Shown: positions 1 through 8,555 of the stretch, piece after piece
Layout of the letters: the number at the start of each line of letters is the position of its first letter
How positions within the stretch are numbered: the first letter of the stretch is position 1
Source of the DNA: Pythium myriotylum
Taxonomy: Eukaryota; Oomycota; Peronosporomycetes; Pythiales; Pythiaceae
Assembly: GCA_023091665.1 (NCBI GenBank)
Contig: JALJCQ010000013.1
Span: 1,240,001 to 1,304,000, forward strand
DNA length: 64,000 nt
Reading direction: 5' to 3'
Notes under the pieces: model-generated
What the model was told of the DNA's origin: nothing
Database searches by the model: none
What the model saw: only the letters and a program-made list of their open reading frames with translations
Translations under genes and position numbers: made by a program

Positions 1-1125
1 TCCAGCTTCAGACCAGATCTCTTGGCGTCGACGAACCGTCACGCCGGGCGTCACAGACGAGAGGTTCCAAGCAGCAGAAAAGGGGATGCGCCCCGTAGCG
101 CTGACCGCTGTCCATCATCGAATCCTGTAGGGAATGTGATTGGTCATCCCGCTTCCTCAACCTGGATGCGACAGCGTCCATCTTCTGTGCCGCCGTTTTG
201 TGTAGTGGGTACGATGTGCCTTACGCAACCCACTGCGTTGGGGCATCACACATGCGACCACCCTCCTGGATTTATCGCGCCAGCAAGCACGCTCGTTGTA
301 ATTCCTTCGAAGCTGAGCATGCGCTCTAGGAAGATTATGGAAGTGACGAAACATGGCTGATACTGCTTGGCCTCGATGTGAAGCGTCTCCAGTGGTACGG
401 CGATCACTACGGCGACGCGGAGCCATGGGTGTATGGAACAGCGTGGATGTCGGACGCCTCGACATCCTCCGCCGCCGTGGGTCTTCAAATGTTATTGGTG
501 ACGCGCTTACTCGGTTGTAGATCTGGCCATGGCAAACCATCGAGCGCTCGGAATCGCGCCTGGTTCGATTTCTCACGGGCGAACATAGAATGCTGTGTTT
601 CGCGCCGATCGAAAAGCTGTTTTGTCCAGTCGCGCATAGCCCGGCCACTGGCAGCTCGAAACTTCAACTGGTCAACTGAACCATCTGGTGCGTCATTACT
701 TTTGTATTAGCACGGTTAGAACCACTGTAATCACGATTTACCTGGTTTTTAGTGTCGCAATTAGCTGTTTACGGACGTCGAAACCATGTTTATCCGGATA
801 AAAGTGCTGCTTCGGTCACCTCGTTCGTCCTGTCTGGTACGCGCTTCAACCGCGACAAGTGGCCATAAAACGGCCAGGGATCTCCAGCAGCTGGAGAAAG
901 GCAGGCGCGAGAAATCCAGTGGCTCGGCCCACTCTTCAGGGACCTGTGAATGCTGCGTGACTGCCGCTTTCGCTGTCGCGCGCGGTTGATGTTCGCGGGA
1001 AATGCGGCTCTTCCCGCGGGCCCGTGGGAGGCAACAGGAGCGTCTGTGAGCCCCGTGGCCACCCGAGCTCCTGAGCAGCTCACTTCTCAAGTCTCTCGGT
1101 CCCTACAAAGCCGCCTCGACACAAG
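1..1125. other. Intergenic region upstream of the first alpha-glucosidase
   Basis: No open frame here shows a recognisable domain, and no tRNA-like or repeat structure stands out. The last ~50 bases are the 5' leader of the GH31 gene that starts at 1126. Confidence 0.6.
1079..1086 (+). promoter_or_regulatory. Initiator-like element upstream of GH31 gene 1
   Basis: The octamer CTCACTTC, preceded by G, fits the YTCANTYY initiator known from oomycete promoters. It lies 40 nt before the ATG at 1126, the same spacing seen before two other genes in the window. Assigning it as the start site is an inference from motif and spacing. Confidence 0.4.
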
Positions 1126-4125
1126 ATGATCCCCAGCATCGGCACCATCCGTCTCGGCCAGGTGCTCTTCGCCGTTGGCTGCCTTGCCGCGCAGGCTCAG
1201 ACGCTCGTCAAGAAGGACGACGGCTCGGGCGTGCTCACGATGCTCTTCAAGCAACCGCTCTGGCCCAACCCCAACATCCACTACAACGCCTACGATGGCG
1301 CCGGCTGGACGTCCGTGCCGGGCATCCCCATGCGCAAGAGCACGCAGGCCAACTTCTCGGCTGACGAAGGTTGGTGGGAGTACTCGCTCAAGACGAGCGA
1401 GTTCGAGTTCGTCTTCAACGACAACAACGGCCTCTGGGACAACAACGACAACGCCAACTACAAGGTCAACAGCGCCGGCACGTGGTCGGTCGTGAGCAAG
1501 ATCACGACGGCTCCGACACCGCCGCCGCCGAGCTACATTTCCGGCTCGGGCTACAAGGTCACGAGCGTCAAGCAGTCAGGCGACCGCACACAGCTCGTGC
1601 TCGCGGTCAACACGCCTTCTGGCACGACGTACGGCGAGGACATCAAGGAGCTCACGGCCGACTTCTTCCTCAGCAAGGACTCGGTGCGCGTCAAGATCAC
1701 CGACAAGAATAGCAAGCGCTGGGAGGTGCCAAGGTCTCTGTACGGCAAGACCACGACGTTCGCTCGCGACCCCCAGTCAACCGTGGGTCAGGGCCAGGGC
1801 CAGGGTCAAGGCCAGGGCGGCGCCAACAACTACAACGTGGCATTCACGTACACGTCGAACCCGTTCTCGTTCAAGGTCACACGCAAGTCGGACAACTACG
1901 TGCTATTCGACTCGTCGGCACTGGATCTCGTGATCAAGGACCAGTACCTGCAGATCGCCACGACTGTGCCGTCGGACCTGAATGTCTATGGCATTGGCGA
2001 GAGCACGCGCGGTAGTGTCAAGCTGTACCCGGGCGAGAAGCACACGCTCTGGGCTCGCGACAACGGGTCAAACCAGAAGGATGTGAATACGTACGGCTCG
2101 CACCCTTTCTACTTGGGTCTAAACGGCGCCGGTAAAGCCCATGGCGTGCTCTTGCTCAACTCGAACGGTATGGACATCACGGTGGACGATGGTCGCCTTA
2201 TTTACCAGACTATTGGTGGCATCCTCGACTTCAACATCGTCTCGGGCCCGACGCCTGCGGACGTGCTGGGCCAGTACACGTCGCTGATTGGTAAGCCTAA
2301 GCTCATGCCTTACTGGTCGTACGGCTACCACCAGTGCCGCTGGGGATACAACAACGTCTCGGCGCTTCAAGAAGTCGTGTCCAAGTACGACGCGAACCAG
2401 ATTCCTCTCGATGTGATCTGGGCCGACATCGATTACATGAACAAGTTCTACGACTTCACGCTTGACCCTGTCAACTTCCCAGAGGCCGAGATGGGCAAGT
2501 TTCTCGCTGGCGTCCACGCTGAGGGTAAGAAGTTCGTGCCAATCATCGACCCGGGCATCCCAGACGACTCCAAGGACATCGCGTACAACCGCGGCCTGGA
2601 GCTCGACGTGTTCATCAAGGACACGACTGGCAAGCCATACCTGGGCCAGGTCTGGCCAGGCCCGACTGTCTTCCCGGACTTCTTCCACCCGAACTCGACT
2701 GGGTACTGGGGTGAGCAGCTGGAGCGTATGCACAAGATGCTGCCTTACGACGGTCTCTGGATCGATATGAATGAGTTGGCCAACTTCTGCCCCGGCACGG
2801 TCTGCGTGCGCGAGGCTGGCGTTGAGTGCCCGCGAGCCGGCTCCCTCACGACTTGCTGCCTCAAGTGTGCGGATGACGGCAACCAGTGGAACAACCCGCC
2901 GTTCTCCATCAACAACGGCAACGGTCGCGACCGCCTCTACAACAAGGCCATTTCCACCAGCTCGCTCCAGTACGGCAACATCCGCCAGTACGACTCGCAC
3001 AACCTCTACGGTCTCACCGAGGCGATCGCGACCAACGCGCTCCAAGAAAAGGTGCTCGGCAAGCGGTCGTTCGTGCTCTCGCGCTCGACGTTCCCTGGCA
3101 GCGGCGCCCACGCAGCCCACTGGACTGGTGATAACGCGGCGCAGTGGAACGACCTGCTCTGGTCCGTCACGACCATCCAGAAGTTCGGTCTCTTCGGCAT
3201 CCCGATGGTCGGTGCCGACATCTGTGGCTTCGCCGGCAACTCGAACGCTGAGCTCTGCGCTCGCTGGACGGCGCTCGGAGCCTTCTACCCGTTCGCTCGC
3301 AACCACAACAACCTCCAGTCCATCCCCCAGGAGACTTACGTCTGGCCGGAAGTTGCTGCTGTCGGCCGCAAGTTCATCGGCATGCGCTACCGCCTCCTCC
3401 CATACATCTACACGGCTGGCTACCAGGCCACCGTGTCTGGCACTCCGATCGCGCGCCCGCTCTTCTTCGAGTTCCCGCTCGACGCGGCTGTGCGCGCCGG
3501 CATCGCGCTCGAGCGCCAGTATCTGCTCGGTAGCTCGCTGCTTGTGATCCCGGTCGTGTACAAGGGCGTCACGAACATCAACGGCTACGTCCCGGCGGGC
3601 ACGTGGTATAACCTCTTCGACTACTCGCGTGTGGAGTCGACCGGCCAGGAGATCACGTGGGACGTCAAGCTCGACGACATGCCTGTTCTCATTCGCGGTG
3701 GCTCGATCCTCCCTCTGCACCAGGGCGGCTCGCTCACTAGTGCCGCGGCTCGCAAGACGCCGTTCGATCTTCTCGTCGCGCTGCCTTCGTCTGGTGCCGG
3801 TGCCACGGGCCAGCTCTTCCTGGACGACGGCGAGGACCTCAGCGGCTCGGCCAAGGCGACGATCGTCGAGTTCAAGGCCGAGGTCAAGTCGACCGGCACG
3901 ACCTTCACGTCGCAGGTGGGTGTGAACAAGTATGCCGACGCCAAGTCCAGCAAGGTCAAGAAGCTCATCGTGCTCGGTGTCAAGGCCGCGCCGACCAACG
4001 TGGTCGTCAATGACTCGACCAAGCTCACGACGTTCACGTACACGGCGGCCACGCAGCAGCTCGAGGTCGACCTCAGCCCGCTCAACTTGAGCATCGTCGA
4101 CAAGTTCTCGGTCTCCTGGAACTAG
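1126..4125 (+). CDS. Secreted alpha-glucosidase, GH31 family, with N-terminal CBM25-like domain
   Basis: The 999-residue intronless protein should hydrolyse terminal alpha-linked glucose from starch, glycogen or maltodextrins outside the cell. Residues 1-25 form a signal peptide (hydrophobic stretch ending near AQAQT). Residues ~30-125 resemble a CBM25 starch-binding module (aromatic-rich, ending in GLWDNNDNANY). A GH31 N-terminal beta-sandwich and TIM barrel follow. The nucleophile is D547 in WIDMNE, and the acid/base is D669 in HWTGDN. A short GQ repeat (about 1786-1818) forms a flexible insert in the N-terminal domain. The gene is the first of three paralogues and converges with the second, their stop codons 75 bp apart. 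Family membership is clear. The exact linkage preference (maltase, glucoamylase-like, or another GH31 activity) cannot be read from sequence alone. Confidence 0.93.
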   Translation: MIPSIGTIRLGQVLFAVGCLAAQAQTLVKKDDGSGVLTMLFKQPLWPNPNIHYNAYDGAGWTSVPGIPMRKSTQANFSADEGWWEYSLKTSEFEFVFNDNNGLWDNNDNANYKVNSAGTWSVVSKITTAPTPPPPSYISGSGYKVTSVKQSGDRTQLVLAVNTPSGTTYGEDIKELTADFFLSKDSVRVKITDKNSKRWEVPRSLYGKTTTFARDPQSTVGQGQGQGQGQGGANNYNVAFTYTSNPFSFKVTRKSDNYVLFDSSALDLVIKDQYLQIATTVPSDLNVYGIGESTRGSVKLYPGEKHTLWARDNGSNQKDVNTYGSHPFYLGLNGAGKAHGVLLLNSNGMDITVDDGRLIYQTIGGILDFNIVSGPTPADVLGQYTSLIGKPKLMPYWSYGYHQCRWGYNNVSALQEVVSKYDANQIPLDVIWADIDYMNKFYDFTLDPVNFPEAEMGKFLAGVHAEGKKFVPIIDPGIPDDSKDIAYNRGLELDVFIKDTTGKPYLGQVWPGPTVFPDFFHPNSTGYWGEQLERMHKMLPYDGLWIDMNELANFCPGTVCVREAGVECPRAGSLTTCCLKCADDGNQWNNPPFSINNGNGRDRLYNKAISTSSLQYGNIRQYDSHNLYGLTEAIATNALQEKVLGKRSFVLSRSTFPGSGAHAAHWTGDNAAQWNDLLWSVTTIQKFGLFGIPMVGADICGFAGNSNAELCARWTALGAFYPFARNHNNLQSIPQETYVWPEVAAVGRKFIGMRYRLLPYIYTAGYQATVSGTPIARPLFFEFPLDAAVRAGIALERQYLLGSSLLVIPVVYKGVTNINGYVPAGTWYNLFDYSRVESTGQEITWDVKLDDMPVLIRGGSILPLHQGGSLTSAAARKTPFDLLVALPSSGAGATGQLFLDDGEDLSGSAKATIVEFKAEVKSTGTTFTSQVGVNKYADAKSSKVKKLIVLGVKAAPTNVVVNDSTKLTTFTYTAATQQLEVDLSPLNLSIVDKFSVSWN

Positions 4126-4200
4126 GGTTTTGAGCTGAAGTGCCTGTAAAGCATATTGTAGAAATCATTAATCGACACTCTGTCTTCATTTCCTCATTCA

Positions 4201-6873
4201 TTAGAATTGAGCCGCCGCTGAGTCCCAAAACACTGAAAAGTCGTCAGTAATACTGATGTTCAACGCGAGAAGTTCAATTTGTAGCTGCTGAGTCGCCTTC
4301 GTGTACGTGAATGTCGTCACCGGTGTCGATCCGTTGAAGATGATGTTGATCGGCGCCGTCTCCACGCCGAGGACGACCAGCTTGTTAATTTTTGTCGTCT
4401 TGGCGTCTCCAAACTTGTCCACTACGGCGTGCGACGTGAACGTCGTGCCCACGAGCCGCTTTGCCTCGACACGGAAGTCGATGATGGAAGCTTTGTTCAC
4501 TCCCTTGAGATCTTCTCCGTCATCCCAATACAAAGAACCACCTGCCGTGCCATCGCCCGAGAGAGCGACCAGCAGGTCAAGTGGAAGACGCCGCGCAGCA
4601 GCTGAAGTAAGTACTCCCGGCTGGTGGAGAGGCAGCACCGAGCCGCCGCGCACGAGCACGGGCAAGTCGTCCAGCTTGACGTTCCAGGCCACGGACTTGC
4701 CCTTGCTGTCCAGACGAGCGTACGTGAAGACATCGTACCATCTACCCTCTGGCACATAGCCGGTCACAGAGGAAGCGCCTTCGTCGAGAACCGGGGTGAC
4801 CAGAAGCGAGCTGCCCAAGAGGAACTGTCGGTCGAGGGCAGGCGACTTGTGCACGGATTTGTTCTCAGGAAATTCCCAGAAGAGCGGACGCGCGATCGGT
4901 GCGCCGGTCACGTGGGCCGCGTAGCCGAGTGTGTACAAGTAAGGTAGTAGGCGATAACGGAGCCCAATGAACTTACGGCCGATAGCGGCTACCGATTCCC
5001 ACACGTACGTTTCCTGCGACGGCTCGCCAAGATTGTTGTGGTTGCGAGCAAACGGGTACAGGGCACCTAACGCTGTCCAGCGCGCGCAGAGCTCTTCTGT
5101 TGTCGGACCCATGAAGCCGCAAATGTCAGCCCCGACCATAGGCAGCCCAAAGAGGCCAAAGTTGAGAATGGTCACGATCGACCACTTGATGTCGTTCCAA
5201 GTCGCGCCGTTGTCTCCAGTCCAATGGGTAGCGTGGGCGCCACTACCGGGGAACGTCGAGCGTGACAACACGAAGGACCGTTTGCCGAGGATCTTTTCCT
5301 GCGCTGCGTTGGTCGCGATTGACTCGGTGAAGCCGTAGAGATTGTGTGAGTTGTACTGGCGGATATTGCCAAACTGGAGGGAACTCGTGGAGATGCCGTT
5401 CGTGATGGGCGCTTTGCGGTTACCGTTGTTGATCGCGAACGGAGGGTGGTTCCAGCGATTATGATCATCCTCACATTTCAAACAGCATGTCGTCATCGCG
5501 TCGGGATGAGGGCAGACCACGCCTTGCTCTCGCACGCACACCGTCCCGGGACAGAAATCAGCCAGCTCATTCATATCAATCCAGAGACCATCATACGGAA
5601 GCGTGTCGTGTAAGCGCGCGAGCTGTTCGTGCCAGTAACTCGAGGTATTTGGATGGAAAAAGTCGGGAAACACGGTCGGGCCGGGCCAGACTTGGCCCAG
5701 GTACGGCTTGCCGGTCGGATCTTTGATGAATATGTCCAGCTCGAGCCCACGAGTATACGCGATATCTTTTGGGTCGTCGGGAATCCCAGGATCAATGATT
5801 GGCACAAACCTTTTGTCCTCCGCGTGGACGTCCTTCAACAGTTTCTGCATCTCGGCCACGGGGAAGTTGGCGGGATCCAGTGTGAAGTCGTGGAATCTGT
5901 CCATGTAGTCAATATCGGCCCATAGCACGTCCAGGGGGATTTGATTCGCGTCGTACTGAGCCACGACTTCTCTCAGTGCAGATACGTTCTTGTACCCCCA
6001 TCGGCACTGGTGGAAGCCGTATGACCAGTATGGCATGAGCTTGGGCTTTCCGATCAGCGACGTGTATTGCGCCACGACATCGGCAGGAGAGGGCCCGGAG
6101 AGAATCGTGAAGTCAAAGATTCCTCCAATCGCCTGATAAACTAGTCGTTTCTTCTCCAATGTCACGTCCATGCCGTTCGAGTTGAGCAGGAGCACGCCAT
6201 GGGCTTTTCCTGCGTCGTTAAGACCGAGGAAAAACGGGTGCGAGCCGTACGTGTTGGCATTCTTGTCGAACGAGCCTTCGTCTCGCGCCCAGAGCGTGTG
6301 CTTCTCGCCCGGCTGCAGGCGCATGCTGTCGCGCGAGCTCTCACCGATACCGTAGACGTTCAAGTCGCTCGGCACTTTCGTTGCGATCTGCAGGTACTGA
6401 TCCTTGACCACGAGATCGAGCGTCGACGAGTCAAAAAGCACATAGCCGTCAGTTTTCCTCGTCACCTGGAACGAAAACGGGTTCCTCGCGTACGTGAACG
6501 CGACGTTCGTTGCGTTCTCGGCCCCCGCCCACGTGGCTCTTCCCAGCGCCGTGTCGGCGCCGTACAGCGTTCTCGGCACTTCCCATCGCTCGTTGTTCTT
6601 GTCCATGATCTTTACGCGCAATGCATTCTCGCCCACGAAGAACTCGGCCGTGAGCTCCTTGAGGTCATCCCCGAGTCTCGAGGCCGTCGGCGCGTTCGCG
6701 ACCAGCACGAGACGCGTGCTGGTGGCGGTCTCGTCGGCCTGGGTGACGTTGTAGCCGGCGCTGTGGACGTAGCTGGAGAACTTGGGCGTCCAGATCTTCC
6801 GCGCGTCGACCGAGCGCCACGACGCGGAGACTGCGAGCCCCACGAGCGCGAGACGCCACGTCGGACTCGGCAT
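4201..6873 (-). CDS. Secreted alpha-glucosidase, GH31 family, without CBM
   Basis: This is an intronless 890-residue paralogue of the flanking GH31 genes. The ATG at 6873 is chosen because it opens directly into a signal peptide (MPSPTWRLALVGLAVSASW), although the frame stays open further upstream. After the signal the protein goes almost at once into the GH31 N-terminal domain, so the ~100-residue CBM25-like module of both neighbours is absent. The catalytic residues are intact: nucleophile D433 in WIDMNE and acid/base D554 in HWTGDN. Loss of the starch-binding module suggests a preference for soluble maltooligosaccharides, which is an inference. It converges with the gene ending at 4125 and diverges from the gene starting at 8556. 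Confidence 0.92.
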   Translation of the reverse strand: MPSPTWRLALVGLAVSASWRSVDARKIWTPKFSSYVHSAGYNVTQADETATSTRLVLVANAPTASRLGDDLKELTAEFFVGENALRVKIMDKNNERWEVPRTLYGADTALGRATWAGAENATNVAFTYARNPFSFQVTRKTDGYVLFDSSTLDLVVKDQYLQIATKVPSDLNVYGIGESSRDSMRLQPGEKHTLWARDEGSFDKNANTYGSHPFFLGLNDAGKAHGVLLLNSNGMDVTLEKKRLVYQAIGGIFDFTILSGPSPADVVAQYTSLIGKPKLMPYWSYGFHQCRWGYKNVSALREVVAQYDANQIPLDVLWADIDYMDRFHDFTLDPANFPVAEMQKLLKDVHAEDKRFVPIIDPGIPDDPKDIAYTRGLELDIFIKDPTGKPYLGQVWPGPTVFPDFFHPNTSSYWHEQLARLHDTLPYDGLWIDMNELADFCPGTVCVREQGVVCPHPDAMTTCCLKCEDDHNRWNHPPFAINNGNRKAPITNGISTSSLQFGNIRQYNSHNLYGFTESIATNAAQEKILGKRSFVLSRSTFPGSGAHATHWTGDNGATWNDIKWSIVTILNFGLFGLPMVGADICGFMGPTTEELCARWTALGALYPFARNHNNLGEPSQETYVWESVAAIGRKFIGLRYRLLPYLYTLGYAAHVTGAPIARPLFWEFPENKSVHKSPALDRQFLLGSSLLVTPVLDEGASSVTGYVPEGRWYDVFTYARLDSKGKSVAWNVKLDDLPVLVRGGSVLPLHQPGVLTSAAARRLPLDLLVALSGDGTAGGSLYWDDGEDLKGVNKASIIDFRVEAKRLVGTTFTSHAVVDKFGDAKTTKINKLVVLGVETAPINIIFNGSTPVTTFTYTKATQQLQIELLALNISITDDFSVFWDSAAAQF

Positions 6874-8500
6874 CGCGATCTTCCTCCCAATCACGACAAG
6901 TGAGACCATCGACTGGCGGAAGAGAAGCCATACTCGAATAGAAGGCTGATATGGAGAAGAGTTTGTGACAGTGTCACTCATTGGAAGCGTGGATAAAAAT
7001 GTTTTGGCACGGACTTTATTATGGGTCCTAAACCAGTTGTTTCCGACAAGGGTGGCGTTAATAGCGAAGAGAAATGGAAACGCCACACTGTCCTGCGCGA
7101 GGAGACTTCTCAGTTTGCTTGCGTAGCATAGCGATCCTAAGGATAGCGTGTTGAGGCGAGCGGGCTTTGTTGCCCCACGCAGACGACGTAAGGGATCCTC
7201 GACGCTAGGGATCCAGAGGCGCGTACTCTAGGCAAGTGTGTGGGGCTTCTTTTGCTACAAGGTCACGATTGCCCGCAGCATGTCAACTCGGTCAGTGACA
7301 GAGTGTCGGGCCTTCATCCAACTTCAAGGCCGCGAGAGTGGGACAGAAATCCACTAAAGTACCTCGACACTGCAGTTTCTGCACCAGTCGAACGCTCGCG
7401 TCCACTGTTTCGTGCTTACTCTACGGTAGGTACCGTCTTGTTTGCCACGCGGACCATCCGCACCGACGAGGCCCTGTTCCTATGCAGAAAAGCAGAAGAT
7501 GCCTCTTCCCTTCAGCAATAGCAGGAGGCACCTGCGCTCGCAGCTGTACCGACGAAGATTCGCCAAACCGGATTTAAAGGCTCAATGCAAGGCGTCGGTG
7601 GCTGGTTTGCCAGCCACGGAGCAGACCGCGGCTCAAAAAGAGTCGCAACGGCTGATGCCGAGTCCCTTTCCGCTCGAGAGGCGTGGCATCCATCAGCTCA
7701 CCTTCGACAGTCGCCCTTGACGCCATTGACGTGACTGTGCCCGCTCACTGGATTTCTGCCCCGGCGATGCACAAATGGAGGAGACTCAGAGACCAGCACT
7801 CTGCTGAGACCGAGCCATGTTGAAGCTCAGGAGATGAGCAGATCTTCACACATGGGTGAGTGGCGAAAGTCTCTCCGATCGGTCACGGCAAAAAGAACTC
7901 GCTTGCCCTTGGTGAGGAAATGAAAGTTTCGTCGTGTACTGTAGTTATTGGTCGGGAAGGATGTCGATCGCTCGACGCCGGATTATCTATATGCAGTTGT
8001 TGATACATACTTCAGTGAATGCCTTCGAGGGTGGTTCGAATTGGCATTCGTCATGTGATTCAGTGGACGTTACACGACGATACAATACCGCGCAAGGTCA
8101 ACTATCGGCTCGTCTTTGCTCAAATGAATCAAGCGCGATGAGGCCCACTATTGTTCAGTACACACAGTTCATACTGACCGCTAGCGTGGATAAGCGGGTG
8201 CGTGCGGTGTTCTGTCTACCGCGACTGAGTCCTCGTCTTCTTTCCTCTAAGACAAAATGTACTGGCGTGGCAGCTTGTGCGGGAAATTGAGGTATGTGCC
8301 CTCCTGAAGTTCAAGCTGACGCATGCGCTCTAGACAGAAGACCATCTGACATGCAATCACGTGAAACCAAGCACCATCCCCGCTCATAGCAGTTTCAAGC
8401 CATGGCACGGACCGTGCCTTTACGACCGCGAACTCGCACAAAGATTCAGTGTGCATACTCCAACAATCACCGCCACTCGTGCAAATCGATCTGTTAGCGT
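6874..8500. other. Divergent intergenic region between GH31 genes 2 and 3
   Basis: About 1.6 kb separates the divergent starts at 6873 and 8556. Short open frames here show no recognisable domain or codon-usage signature. I see no tRNA or transposon feature. It should contain both promoters. Confidence 0.5.
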
Positions 8501-8518
8501 TCTCATTCTTCAATTTCC
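8501..8518 (+). promoter_or_regulatory. Inr plus downstream FPR-like core promoter of GH31 gene 3
   Basis: TCTCATTCTTCAATTTCC contains an initiator (CTCATTCT, YTCANTYY) followed by CAATTTCC, which resembles the flanking promoter region known beside oomycete initiators. It ends 37 nt before the ATG at 8556. This supports that ATG over an upstream in-frame start and supports an oomycete origin. Confidence 0.55.
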
Positions 8519-8555
8519 CTCGCCAATTCCACGAAGAAGACGACGATCGCGAAGG

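Noticed and set aside
2119..3720. Long minus-strand open frame opposite GH31 gene 1
   Set aside because: The sense strand encodes conserved GH31 catalytic motifs; the antisense product is low-complexity with no recognisable domain.
8025..8045. GGTTCGAATT, resembling a tRNA T-loop (B box)
   Set aside because: No A box, acceptor stem or anticodon arm could be found at the right distance.
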